Shown: positions 56,147-64,000 of the stretch, piece by piece
Layout of the letters: every line of letters begins with the position of its first letter
Position numbering within the stretch: position 1 is the stretch's first letter
NCBI RefSeq assembly: GCF_026427595.1
Contig: NZ_CP101527.1
Location: 1,683,001 to 1,747,000, forward strand
Direction of reading: 5' to 3'
Length of the DNA stretch: 64,000 nucleotides
Source: Alkalimarinus sediminis
Lineage (GTDB): Bacteria; Pseudomonadota; Gammaproteobacteria; Pseudomonadales; Oleiphilaceae
Position numbers and translations under genes: made by a program
Notes under the pieces: model-generated
What the model was told of the DNA's origin: nothing
The model's database searches: none
Seen by the model: only the letters and a program-made list of their open reading frames with translations

Positions 56147-57139
56147 CTACTGAAGCTTCATCGCCCCGCTAACAACATTATTTGAAATAGCGCCTCCAAT
56201 TGAAGCACCTAATCGTTGAGTAAATCTTTCAAAAGGATCGGGCTTCGGCGTAAAGTCGACGATATTTTCTTCGCCAACAATCTCTCTCGCCACATAACCC
56301 GGACTCCCTAACCCATCTACTAACCCCAACTCCAATGCCTGCTCACCACTCCAGACCAACCCACTAAAGAGTTTTGGGTCATCTTTTAGGCGGTCTCCAC
56401 GCCCTTCTTTAACCTTACCGATAAACTGGTTGTGTGTAGTTGACAGTACCGTTTTCCAAAACTCTACCTCATCTTTGTTTTCAGGAGAGAATGGATCCAA
56501 AAAACCTTTATGCTCACCAGACGTATAACTGCGGCGCTTAACACCCAGCTTATCCAAAGCATCTACAAAACCAAAACCAGCTGCAGTTACCCCTATAGAC
56601 CCGACTAAACTAGCTTTATCAGCATAAATCTCATCAGCAGCAGCTGCTATATAGTAGGCGCCCGAGGCACCAATATCACCTATAACCGCATACAACTTAA
56701 TATCAGGATAGATCGCCCTTAAACGCTTAATCTCATCATAAACATAACCTGACTGCACGGGACTGCCACCCGGGCTATTAATCCTCAGGATAATACCCTT
56801 GGTATTTTGATCCTCAAATGCACCTCGCAGACCAGTAACAATAACATCCGCGGCGGCATCTTCATTAGCGGCAATAACACCATTTACATCTACTATGGCA
56901 GTGTGCGCGCCACCTTTGTTGATTGCACTCGTATCAACACTCATATTGAACAGATAGAGCAAGACAAACAAATAGGTAAACGTTAACAGCTTGAAGAAAA
57001 TCCCCCACCTTCTAGAGCGCCGACTCTCAGCACTCATCTGGAGCATTGTCTTCTCAATAATCTTCCATTCTTTACTACTTTCAGGCCGCATATCGCTCAA
57101 CTGATCATCCCCTAAATTTACATTTACCGCACTTAACAT
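56147..57139 (-). CDS. S49-family signal peptide peptidase (SppA/SohB-like)
   Basis: This membrane-bound serine protease is about 330 residues with one N-terminal membrane helix (FFKLLTFTYLFVLLYLFNM) and a single S49 domain, so it is the short SppA type. The Ser nucleophile is in GDIGASGAYYIAAAADE and the Lys base of the Ser-Lys dyad is in EHKGFLDPF; NSPGGSP precedes them. The start is uncertain: ATG 57139 is used, a GTG at 57166 or an ATG at 57091 are alternatives, and none has a strong ribosome-binding site. The order rluC-HAD-sppA is standard. Confidence 0.88.
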   Translation of the reverse strand: MLSAVNVNLGDDQLSDMRPESSKEWKIIEKTMLQMSAESRRSRRWGIFFKLLTFTYLFVLLYLFNMSVDTSAINKGGAHTAIVDVNGVIAANEDAAADVIVTGLRGAFEDQNTKGIILRINSPGGSPVQSGYVYDEIKRLRAIYPDIKLYAVIGDIGASGAYYIAAAADEIYADKASLVGSIGVTAAGFGFVDALDKLGVKRRSYTSGEHKGFLDPFSPENKDEVEFWKTVLSTTHNQFIGKVKEGRGDRLKDDPKLFSGLVWSGEQALELGLVDGLGSPGYVAREIVGEENIVDFTPKPDPFERFTQRLGASIGGAISNNVVSGAMKLQ

Positions 57140-57196
57140 TCGTTTTGCTAAAGTTATATAAAACACTGAGCAAGTTCAACGTTTTATATCTGATAA

Positions 57197-57844
57197 CTAA
57201 ACAACCAACAATGCTCGCAACTCATCTAAACTGTCGACTATCTCTAATGGCTTATATTTCTCCAGCCTGGAACCAGGCTGAGCACCAAATGACACACCTA
57301 TACGGTCAACACCTGCTCTTTGGGCCATATGCATATCAAAATCGGTATCCCCCACCATTAACAGCTCATCGGGCTTTACATTAAGTACCGACATTATTTG
57401 AAACAACATAAGGGGGTGTGGCTTAGATTTGGTTTCATCAGCACAACGCTCTACATCGAAATATGATTTTAACCCCGTTGTCTGAAGAGCTATATCAAGC
57501 CCATTTCGGCTTTTACCCGTAGCAACAGCGAGCCTAACACCATCTTCAGATAAACCTTTTAAAAGGTTGTTAACCCCAGGAAAAAGCTGCTTGGGCCCAA
57601 CCTCAGTGGCAAAAAACGCCTTTTTATAATGCATCTTAAAAACATCTATATCTGCATCACTGATATCTGAGTATAGAGTTCTGATAGCCTCGCCCATCCC
57701 CAAACCAATGATATTTCGTATGTTTGCATCAGGAAGCAGGTCAAAAGCCATTTTTTCCGCTGCATACTTCATACTTTGAACAATATGGCTAACCGAGTTG
57801 ACCAACGTGCCATCCCAATCAAAAGCAATCGCCTTATATTTCAT
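57197..57844 (-). CDS. HAD-superfamily IA hydrolase (phosphoglycolate phosphatase-like)
   Basis: This is a 215-residue haloacid dehalogenase-type phosphatase. Motif I is FDWDGTLVNS near the N-terminus, motif II is AVATGKSRNGLD, and motifs III and IV are the Lys in KPHPLMLF and MVGDTDFDMHMA. The cap domain is of subclass IA. The ATG at 57844 is chosen because GAGGAAGA precedes it. It is the usual companion of rluC, and its physiological substrate is unknown. Confidence 0.9.
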   Translation of the reverse strand: MKYKAIAFDWDGTLVNSVSHIVQSMKYAAEKMAFDLLPDANIRNIIGLGMGEAIRTLYSDISDADIDVFKMHYKKAFFATEVGPKQLFPGVNNLLKGLSEDGVRLAVATGKSRNGLDIALQTTGLKSYFDVERCADETKSKPHPLMLFQIMSVLNVKPDELLMVGDTDFDMHMAQRAGVDRIGVSFGAQPGSRLEKYKPLEIVDSLDELRALLVV

Positions 57845-57945
57845 TCTTCCTCGACCTTTGAGCAACATACGAGTGGAAGGTTACCTAAACATAACAGCCT
57901 AACAACACAAAATGTCTATTTAAACGTTCAAAACACCTGCCGTTT

Positions 57946-58968
57946 TTATTTCTCAAGCGCTTTTAAACCATCGACAACCCTGTCAAAGCTAGCTTCATAA
58001 GGAGCTTTAAATACTGTAGCCTTACGCTCTGAGGGTAACTTGACAGTCAACTCTGCTGCATGAAGCATCAACCTTCGAGCCCCAAACTTTTTCATATTTT
58101 TATTTAGATCATCCACCCCATACTTTTCATCTCCTAATATGGGGTAACCCGCAAAGGCTGCATGCACACGAATTTGATGTGTTCGCCCAGTAATAGGGCT
58201 TGCCTCAACTAAAGTGTAGCCTTTATAACGCTCTATTAAGCGAAACTTGGTCAATGAAGGCTTGCCCTCTTTTGTGACTGTTACAACACGCTCTCCGGAC
58301 TTTAATTCATTCTTCTGCAAAGGTGCATTAACCTCTCGCACATGACTAGGCCACTTACCAACCACAACGGTATGATAGATTTTCTTCATCGTATCTTCTC
58401 TTAAACACTGGTGAAGATACTTCAACATAGGTCTCTTTTTTGCTATCAACAAACAGCCTGACGTATCGCGATCTAAACGATGAACCAACTCCAAAAACTT
58501 CTCTTCTGGCCTTATCGCACGAAAAGCCTCTATAACGCCCAGATTAATCCCACTCCCACCGTGTACAGCCAAACCTGAAGGTTTATTGATCACCAGCAGC
58601 TCGCTATTTTCAAATATAACCGACTGCTGCAGCAATGAAGCAATCTTATCACTCGGTTTAACTGTGGCACTCTCTTCACGCACTGAGACCGGAGGAACAC
58701 GCACAACATCACCAACTGCCAGCTTATACTCAGGCTTTACCCTACCTTTATTAACCCGAACCTCACCCTTTCTGATAATTCTATAAATCTTACTTTTTGG
58801 GACCCCTTTTAACGTCAATAACAGAAAGTTATCGATACGTTGCGATTCATTATTCTCTGTAACCGTTACAAATTTTACTTTTGACCCACCAGGCGAGGTA
58901 GATTGAGGTGACACATTCGGCTTCTCCGAACTATTGCTGGCGTCAGAAGCAGTAACTTTATCAATCAT
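57946..58968 (-). CDS. rluC: 23S rRNA pseudouridine synthase RluC
   Basis: RluC makes pseudouridines at 955, 2504 and 2580 of 23S rRNA. The ATG at 58968 gives 340 residues: an N-terminal S4 RNA-binding domain (about 35-95, with RIDNFLLLTLKGVPKSKIYRIIRKGEVRVN) and a catalytic RluA-type domain with the Asp in HRLDRDTSGCLL and the GRTHQIRVH segment. The first 30 residues are a Ser-rich tail. It is divergent from rne, as in most gammaproteobacteria, but the intervening gap is unusually long. Confidence 0.95.
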   Translation of the reverse strand: MIDKVTASDASNSSEKPNVSPQSTSPGGSKVKFVTVTENNESQRIDNFLLLTLKGVPKSKIYRIIRKGEVRVNKGRVKPEYKLAVGDVVRVPPVSVREESATVKPSDKIASLLQQSVIFENSELLVINKPSGLAVHGGSGINLGVIEAFRAIRPEEKFLELVHRLDRDTSGCLLIAKKRPMLKYLHQCLREDTMKKIYHTVVVGKWPSHVREVNAPLQKNELKSGERVVTVTKEGKPSLTKFRLIERYKGYTLVEASPITGRTHQIRVHAAFAGYPILGDEKYGVDDLNKNMKKFGARRLMLHAAELTVKLPSERKATVFKAPYEASFDRVVDGLKALEK

Positions 58969-60001
58969 ATTTAGAGGACTTAAGTTAGAAATTGAGATGA
59001 AGTAAATGAACACTAACTATACAGCAAAGTACCAAAATAGACGCTTATTACCTTAAACGGCCAGAGAATATGCCTCTCAGGTTTGCCGCGCTATAGAAAT
59101 ACTGTTATATTCTGTAAGTGCTCGAAAAAACGCCCATTCTATCAGATTGAGTCGATTATTTCAGACGAAATATTGTGGGTGATTAGCGTAGAGCAGCGTA
59201 AATACCATTTAGATCTATTAATTGGATAGTGTTTCTCAGCAAACTGAAGGCAATTATTTAAAAACCTTCCAGTATAAAGAGAGCACTTAGGCGGACAAGC
59301 GTACCTGAGCATAAGTGTGTCAGGTTACAGTTTGGTCAGCATTTAAGCCTTCAACTATATGGGGGCTTCAGAGGTGAATATCATTCCGCTCGATTCTGTG
59401 TTTAGAATACGCTTTTAGAATCAAGCTCATGATAGTCACCCTGTAAAACAGGACGTCTTAATAAGTGTTCTAACATGAACATATAAATATAAGACTTTTA
59501 TTGATCCGCACTGAAGTTAAATGCGAGATAGAGTACAGTTTTCGAATTTGTAGTGTAGTCAGTCGGCAGCCCAAAAGTGCTTTATATTATGTATAAGCAG
59601 TGGGATGTAAGACCATACTTACCGCACATGTAATAGCAAGTAGATGATTGAGTCAGGAAAGTAGCAACGAATTAGCGAATATAGTGAAGTGGTTCCTTCA
59701 TTATTATCAGTTCCGCAGAACACTGGAAGACGTTAAGTGCTATGCAAACTCCGAAAGGCGGACTGAAAAAGTCCATTCGTAGTTAATAATTTTCCCGATC
59801 TAAACTGATCTAGTATCAGTCAAGAAGTTGATATTATTCCCATCAACTCACCAAAACGCTGGCAGTAGACCACGCTATTTGGTTTTGAAAAAGACATCAC
59901 AAGTGTGTTTTTCCCGATAGTTATATAATTATCAATCATCGTTCGAATACCGCCCTCCTTCCGCCACTGACTTCAGTGCAAAACTGGAAAACAATCCTTA
60001 C
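58969..60001 (+). promoter_or_regulatory. long non-coding leader / promoter region of rne
   Basis: About 1 kb between divergent rluC and rne holds no credible gene. The rne transcript of enterics has a long structured 5' untranslated region through which RNase E limits its own level, and this region probably contains an equivalent. Visible elements are a hairpin with GGACT/AGTCC arms at 59760-59774 and a TATAAT hexamer at 59924-59929. The last 30 bases before the rne ATG contain no ribosome-binding site, which fits a leader that controls translation. Confidence 0.6.
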
Positions 60002-63000
60002 ATGAAGAGAATGCTAATTAACGCGACTCAGGCAGAAGAGTTACGCGTTGCGCTTGTAGATGGTCAGAAGCTATATGATCTTGACATAGAATCAAGTACC
60101 CGCGAGCAGAAAAAAGCAAACGTCTATAAGGGCAGAATCACTCGAGTTGAGCCGAGCCTAGAAGCAGCTTTTGTTGACTTTGGCGCAGAACGCCACGGCT
60201 TTCTACCCCTTAAAGAGATTTCTAAAGAGTACTTTAAAAAGCAACCTTCAAGAGGCGAAGGCCGAATCAACATCAAAGATGTGATTTCAGAAGGTCAAGA
60301 AATCATCGTTCAAGTTGATAAAGAAGAACGAGGAAATAAAGGCGCAGCGTTAACTACATTTGTTAGTCTTGCAGGCCGCTATCTTGTATTAATGCCAAAT
60401 AACCCTCGGGCGGGAGGAATCTCGCGCCGCATTGAAGGTGAGGACCGCAATCAACTTCGAGAAGCGATCGCCGGCCTTGAGATACCTAAACAGATGGGTG
60501 CAATTGTGCGAACAGCAGGCGTTGGTCGCAACACTGAAGAGCTTCAATGGGATCTAGACTACCTGCACCAATTTTGGGAGTCTATCACTCATGCAGCTGA
60601 AAGCCGCAAAGCACCATTTTTAATCTATCAAGAAAGCAACGTCATCATTCGCGCTATTCGAGACTACCTACGCCAAGATATTGGTGAAGTATTAGTTGAC
60701 TCTCCAGAAGTTTACGAAGATGTTGTTAATTTCGTGCAGTCTGTTATGCCTGCATACGAAAACAAAATTAAACTTTATGAAGACGATATACCGCTATTTA
60801 GTCGCTACCAGATTGAAGCGCAAATCGAGACTGCATTCCAGAGAGAAGTCAAACTGCCTTCAGGTGGCTCTATCGTAATCGATCCAACTGAAGCATTGGT
60901 TTCTATCGATATTAACTCAGCCCGAGCAACAAAAGGCAGTGATATCGAAGAGACCGCGTTAAATACAAACCTTGAAGCTGCCGATGAAATCGCTAGACAG
61001 CTTCGCCTAAGAGATATGGGCGGGTTAGTTGTAATCGACTTTATCGATATGACCCCAGCCAGAAACCAGCGCGAAGTTGAGTCCCGAATGAGACAAGCGC
61101 TTGAATTAGACAGAGCTCGAGTACAGGTCGGTAAAATTTCAAGATTTGGCCTGTTAGAGATGTCTCGTCAACGATTAAGACCTTCATTGGGCGAAACCCG
61201 TAATGAAGTGTGCCCTCGATGTAGTGGACAAGGCTCAATCAGAAGCATCGACTCAATGGCTCTATCTATCATGCGCCTAATGTATGAAGAGTCATCTAAG
61301 GAAAAAACCAGCGAAGTTAGGGCTCTTCTACCTATCTCTGTTGCGACATTCCTGCTGAATGAAAAACGTGCCCAGATAGCCGAAATCGAAAAGAACCAAG
61401 GTGTGACCATTGTTATCGTACCAACGGAAAGCATGGAAACGCCCCACTATGAAGTTTTAAGAATGCGTGACGACGAGTCAATTGATGACACAGTCAGCTA
61501 CGAACTTAAATCTGAAGTGGTAGAACAGCAGGCAACTACGGCACCTAGCGTTAAACAAGCAGTTAGAGAGGAAGCGGCCGTTAAAACACTTAAGCCAAGC
61601 GCCCCCTCACCTGCACCAACCTCTGAAGAGATCGGCTTACTTAAGAAACTTTCTTTAAAAGTTGCCGCATTATTTGGTGGGAACGCGGAAGAAGAAGAGA
61701 AGAAAGCGGAAACCAAGCCAAACACAAGACCTCGTCAACAGGCGCCTCGCAACACTCAGCGCAACCGCCCTGAGCGCGGAGGCAAGCCTTCAAACCGAGG
61801 ACGCCAAAAACAGAACCGAAATGAAGCGCCTGCGAAGAACAATAGAAATTCGCAGCAAGAGACCGGCTCTCAAACCAGCTCTTCAAATGCGTCAAACACC
61901 TCTACAGATGAAAATCGCAGACCGAGACGTAATAGAAATGCGTCATCACGAAACCGTGATTCAGCGAACCGTAATGACAATAAGCAATCTGATCAGCGTC
62001 CACGCTCAAATAGAAACACTGACAACAAGAGTGATGATCGCAACACATCATCTCGTGCAGCTGAGAGCAATCAAAAGCATAGCAGCACCACGGCTACGCC
62101 ACCCGCTCCAGTTAAAATGCAAGAGAGCGCTATAGATAAGCAAGTGTCTCAATCTTCAGAGTCATCAGTCTCTCCACAAGCGACGCAGCCTGCACAAGAG
62201 AAGAAAGAGACTCAAGAGAGAGCATCTGACAGAAAGCGCGGCTCAAGGCGCTCGTCTACTTCAAACCGCAGAAGCACCACAAGCAGCAATGCTAATCAAG
62301 CTCCAAGCAGTAATGAAGCCAAGCCAGACAACACAGAGGCAAATAGAAACGGTAACGAGATCAAGTCAATAACGACTTCAAACCCGACTGATAGAAAAGG
62401 GTCTGAACCCGTTAATGAAACAACTAAAGCTGTTGAGCCAAAAGCTACGACCTCTGACGCAAGCGTTAATGCCGCAACCTCTAAATCTGAGGTTTCTGAG
62501 AAGCCAGCTAAAGTAGAAGCAGCCAGTCATTCAGCTTCATCGAACACTGATGCGCCTAAAACCGCTAACCCAAGCATTTCGGCAGCTACTAAGACTCAAG
62601 ACACGACCAAGGCATCAGAGGCGCCTAGTACCTCAATGACACCTAACTCATCCGAGGGTGCTAACTCTTCTGAGAATGGCAAGTCTTCTGAGAGTGCTAA
62701 ATCTCCTGAAAAGGCCAAGTCGCCTGAAAGGGCTAAGTCTTCAGCAGAAACTAAGCCTTCAGGAGAACTTAAGCCTTCAGGAGAACTTAAGCCTTCAGAG
62801 CCTGTAAAATCATCTGAGCCTGTCAAGACCTTAGAAGAAATCAAGGGTTCAGACAAGCCAGCTGAGACGCCAAAAAAAGACGCGGCTAAGAGCGCAGTAG
62901 TTAAAACTGAGCAAACAACGACGGCAGAAGAAGGCACTAAAAAGCCAGCTCAAACACGTCGTAAGCGTGGCTCAAGAGCAGCAAACGACCCTCGCTTGAA

Positions 63001-63154
63001 AAGAAAGCAAGAGCAAGCAAGCGCAAAATCAGAGGTAAACTCTGACTCAAGCACTTCTAGCTCAAGCACTACTAGCTCAAACACTACTAGCTCAAACACT
63101 ACTAGCTCAAACACTACTAGCGAAAACTCAGACTCAAAACCAGTAGAGTCTTAA
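60002..63154 (+). CDS. rne: ribonuclease E
   Basis: RNase E is the central endonuclease of mRNA decay and rRNA/tRNA processing and scaffold of the degradosome. It is 1050 residues. The catalytic half (1-530) is very conserved: [20 protein letters not shown] start, S1 domain (about 37-120), catalytic Asp residues D303 and D346, and zinc-link cysteines C404 and C407 (CPRC), all at the same numbers as in E. coli. The second half is disordered and of low complexity, rich in Arg/Asn (about 575-700), then in Ser, Thr, Lys and Glu, with two tandem repeats. Degradosome partner sites cannot be recognised by eye. Confidence 0.97.
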   Translation: MKRMLINATQAEELRVALVDGQKLYDLDIESSTREQKKANVYKGRITRVEPSLEAAFVDFGAERHGFLPLKEISKEYFKKQPSRGEGRINIKDVISEGQEIIVQVDKEERGNKGAALTTFVSLAGRYLVLMPNNPRAGGISRRIEGEDRNQLREAIAGLEIPKQMGAIVRTAGVGRNTEELQWDLDYLHQFWESITHAAESRKAPFLIYQESNVIIRAIRDYLRQDIGEVLVDSPEVYEDVVNFVQSVMPAYENKIKLYEDDIPLFSRYQIEAQIETAFQREVKLPSGGSIVIDPTEALVSIDINSARATKGSDIEETALNTNLEAADEIARQLRLRDMGGLVVIDFIDMTPARNQREVESRMRQALELDRARVQVGKISRFGLLEMSRQRLRPSLGETRNEVCPRCSGQGSIRSIDSMALSIMRLMYEESSKEKTSEVRALLPISVATFLLNEKRAQIAEIEKNQGVTIVIVPTESMETPHYEVLRMRDDESIDDTVSYELKSEVVEQQATTAPSVKQAVREEAAVKTLKPSAPSPAPTSEEIGLLKKLSLKVAALFGGNAEEEEKKAETKPNTRPRQQAPRNTQRNRPERGGKPSNRGRQKQNRNEAPAKNNRNSQQETGSQTSSSNASNTSTDENRRPRRNRNASSRNRDSANRNDNKQSDQRPRSNRNTDNKSDDRNTSSRAAESNQKHSSTTATPPAPVKMQESAIDKQVSQSSESSVSPQATQPAQEKKETQERASDRKRGSRRSSTSNRRSTTSSNANQAPSSNEAKPDNTEANRNGNEIKSITTSNPTDRKGSEPVNETTKAVEPKATTSDASVNAATSKSEVSEKPAKVEAASHSASSNTDAPKTANPSISAATKTQDTTKASEAPSTSMTPNSSEGANSSENGKSSESAKSPEKAKSPERAKSSAETKPSGELKPSGELKPSEPVKSSEPVKTLEEIKGSDKPAETPKKDAAKSAVVKTEQTTTAEEGTKKPAQTRRKRGSRAANDPRLKRKQEQASAKSEVNSDSSTSSSSTTSSNTTSSNTTSSNTTSENSDSKPVES
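62642..62839 (+). repeat. 18-bp coding repeat in rne (hexapeptide array)
   Basis: About eleven hexapeptides of the pattern x-K-S/P-S-E/G-x (for example [24 protein letters not shown]) occupy residues 881-946. At the DNA level, the 18-base unit AAGCCTTCAGGAGAACTT is perfect in two copies (62753-62788) and degenerate elsewhere. It lies in the disordered tail. Confidence 0.85.
63046..63120 (+). repeat. 15-bp coding repeat at the 3' end of rne
   Basis: Five copies of a 15-base unit close to CTCAAACACTACTAG, the last three perfect, encode Ser-Ser-Asn-Thr-Thr pentapeptides just before the C-terminus. Frame is kept because the unit is a multiple of three, so copy number can change without breaking the gene. 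Confidence 0.9.
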
Positions 63155-63160
63155 CCAGTT

Positions 63161-63195
63161 AGACCCAAGTCAAAGTAAATACTTGGCTTGGGTCT
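63161..63195 (+). terminator. hairpin after rne
   Basis: AGACCCAAG (63161-63169) pairs with CTTGGGTCT (63187-63195), with a second internal alternative (CAAGT with ACTTG). It starts six bases after the rne stop. No long U-run follows. Confidence 0.6.
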
Positions 63196-63238
63196 ACTAT
63201 TAAACCAAACCATTCTTCAATCTTCGGGACACGCATTA

Positions 63239-63808
63239 ATGAGTGAATCACTTCTATCTTCAGTCTCAGAGCACGATATTGATACACTTGAGGATATCTT
63301 GTTTGAAGATGAGTTTGCTGAAGACGCACTAGATTTTTTTGGCGTGCACGGTCTTGTCTGTGCATGTGTTGTTGGCCCTGTCGACATCAGTGACCGTGAA
63401 ATCACGGATGCTGTATTCAATAGTCATACAGAGATCAGTCCCGCCAAAATAGCTGAAGCCAATACTATTATCACAAAATTGCGCAATAGTATTTCGGCGG
63501 AGCTGTCTGCAGGAAGAACTCTGGAACTGCCAATATACGATGCAGAAGAAGAGTATTACGAAGAAGCACTGACCAACTGGTGTGCGGGGTTTGTTGAGGG
63601 TTTCTTAGATCATGAAGATAAGTGGTTTAGTCGTAGCCACGAGTTAGTGGCTGAGCTTTTATTGCCAATAATGTCGCTTTCTCAATTGTTTAATGATGAG
63701 GACTTTTCAGAAATCAATAATAACGAAAAGATTATGGAGCAGTTTCAAGAGCAGCTTCCTGAACTCATGACTGATCTGTTTCTATTCTTCCATTCAGATA
63801 AAAAATAA
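63239..63808 (+). CDS. UPF0149 / YecA-YgfB family protein
   Basis: This is an acidic 189-residue protein. The N-terminal half (LEDILFEDE...DALDFFGVHGLVCACVVGP, about residues 16-48) and the later NWCAGFVEGFLDHEDKWF and LFFHSDKK match the UPF0149 (YgfB/YecA) family, all-helical proteins whose function is mostly unknown; YgfB has been linked to gene regulation in Pseudomonas. The SEC-C zinc tail of YecA is absent. The ATG at 63239 is chosen over one at 63188 because GGGAC lies at a proper distance and the family starts here. Confidence 0.78.
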   Translation: MSESLLSSVSEHDIDTLEDILFEDEFAEDALDFFGVHGLVCACVVGPVDISDREITDAVFNSHTEISPAKIAEANTIITKLRNSISAELSAGRTLELPIYDAEEEYYEEALTNWCAGFVEGFLDHEDKWFSRSHELVAELLLPIMSLSQLFNDEDFSEINNNEKIMEQFQEQLPELMTDLFLFFHSDKK

Positions 63809-63844
63809 CCTTTAACTGCAATTGATAGCGGCATCACTCCAACA

Positions 63845-64000
63845 CTAACGTGTCGCTAAATCATACTTCACCACTATTGTTGACCCGCCACTCAGAAACT
63901 TAATCTCTTTGCTAAATGATTTAATCAACGCCAAGCCGCGGCCATAAGATAACTCTTCTGTATTTTCACCCAAACGACTCACAACCGCATCAATATCAAA
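63845..64000 (-). CDS. C-terminal fragment of an anti-sigma factor-type histidine-kinase-like ATPase (cut by window edge)
   Basis: The minus strand is open from the window end to a TAG at 63845-63847, giving the last 51 residues of a protein. They contain ENTEELSYGRGLALIKSF, the G2 glycine box of the GHKL ATP-binding fold, and a final strand GGSTIVVKYDLATR. This is the ending typical of RsbW/SpoIIAB-like Ser/Thr kinases that act as anti-sigma factors in partner-switching systems. Upstream domains are outside the window, so a fused response-regulator phosphatase cannot be excluded. Confidence 0.7.
   Translation of the reverse strand, partial: FDIDAVVSRLGENTEELSYGRGLALIKSFSKEIKFLSGGSTIVVKYDLATR

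Noticed and set aside
61662-62135. 157-codon open frame in another frame of rne
   Set aside because: It lies entirely in the low-complexity rne tail, where biased composition removes stops.

Overview
The window is a contiguous stretch of chromosome from a gammaproteobacterium, probably a marine one related to the Oceanospirillales / Oleiphilus / Hahella / Marinobacter group (inference from gene content, synteny and moderate-to-low GC; no 16S gene is present). Gene orders such as tRNA(Pro-Arg-His-Leu)-tig-clpP-clpX-lon-hupB-ppiD and rne-rluC-HAD-sppA-maf-yceD-rpmF-plsX-fabD-fabG-acpP-fabF-pabC-mltG-tmk are standard for the class. Nearly all of the window is chromosomal housekeeping sequence. 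There is no insertion sequence, integrase, prophage or CRISPR array.

Layout. 0-8.3 kb: a TauE/SafE-like membrane protein and hemN behind a textbook FNR/Anr site, an orphan phosphoribosyltransferase, a lysozyme-like orphan, ttcA, a TetR regulator, a DUF547 protein, a J-domain protein and a PgaB-like polysaccharide deacetylase. 8.3-13.1 kb: a four-gene envelope operon (C39 peptidase, beta-barrel, FadL-type porin, DUF4124 protein) that matches the FilB-FilC-FilD-FilE set described in Acinetobacter. 13.4-24 kb: the protein quality-control block ppiD, hupB, lon, clpX, clpP, tig, then four tRNA genes and folD. 24-33.8 kb: cysS, glnS, ppiB-lpxH, miaE, acnB, a CBS-domain protein and a hotdog thioesterase. 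34-46 kb: an acetyl-CoA assimilation island. 46-58 kb: htpX followed by the fatty acid synthesis block. 58-64 kb: rluC, a roughly 1-kb leader, rne, a UPF0149 protein and the end of an anti-sigma-factor-type ATPase cut by the window edge.

The most interesting part is 35.0-46.0 kb. On the plus strand lie methylsuccinyl-CoA dehydrogenase (mcd), ethylmalonyl-CoA mutase (ecm), a MeaB-type GTPase, crotonyl-CoA carboxylase/reductase (ccr) and the epimerase (epi), which together are the diagnostic upper half of the ethylmalonyl-CoA pathway. Divergently on the minus strand lie a mesaconyl-CoA C1-C4 transferase (mct), a mesaconyl-C4-CoA / itaconyl-CoA-type hydratase (meh) and a CitE-family citramalyl-CoA-type lyase. 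These are the kinds of enzymes used in the Chloroflexus 3-hydroxypropionate bicycle and in itaconate breakdown. The canonical mesaconyl-C1-CoA hydratase of the ethylmalonyl-CoA pathway is not seen here. Read together, the genes predict a hybrid route: crotonyl-CoA + CO2 -> ethylmalonyl-CoA -> methylsuccinyl-CoA -> mesaconyl-C1-CoA -> mesaconyl-C4-CoA -> citramalyl-CoA -> acetyl-CoA + pyruvate. Its net result is acetyl-CoA + CO2 -> pyruvate, with no glyoxylate or propionyl-CoA released. This is inferred from family membership and clustering, not proven.

Smaller points of interest are a class II FNR promoter at hemN, a sigma32-like promoter at lon, a C13 homopolymer followed by a 16-bp hairpin after hemN, 15-bp tandem repeats next to cysS and inside rne, a REP-like inverted pair after maf, and several genes that appear to use TTG starts.
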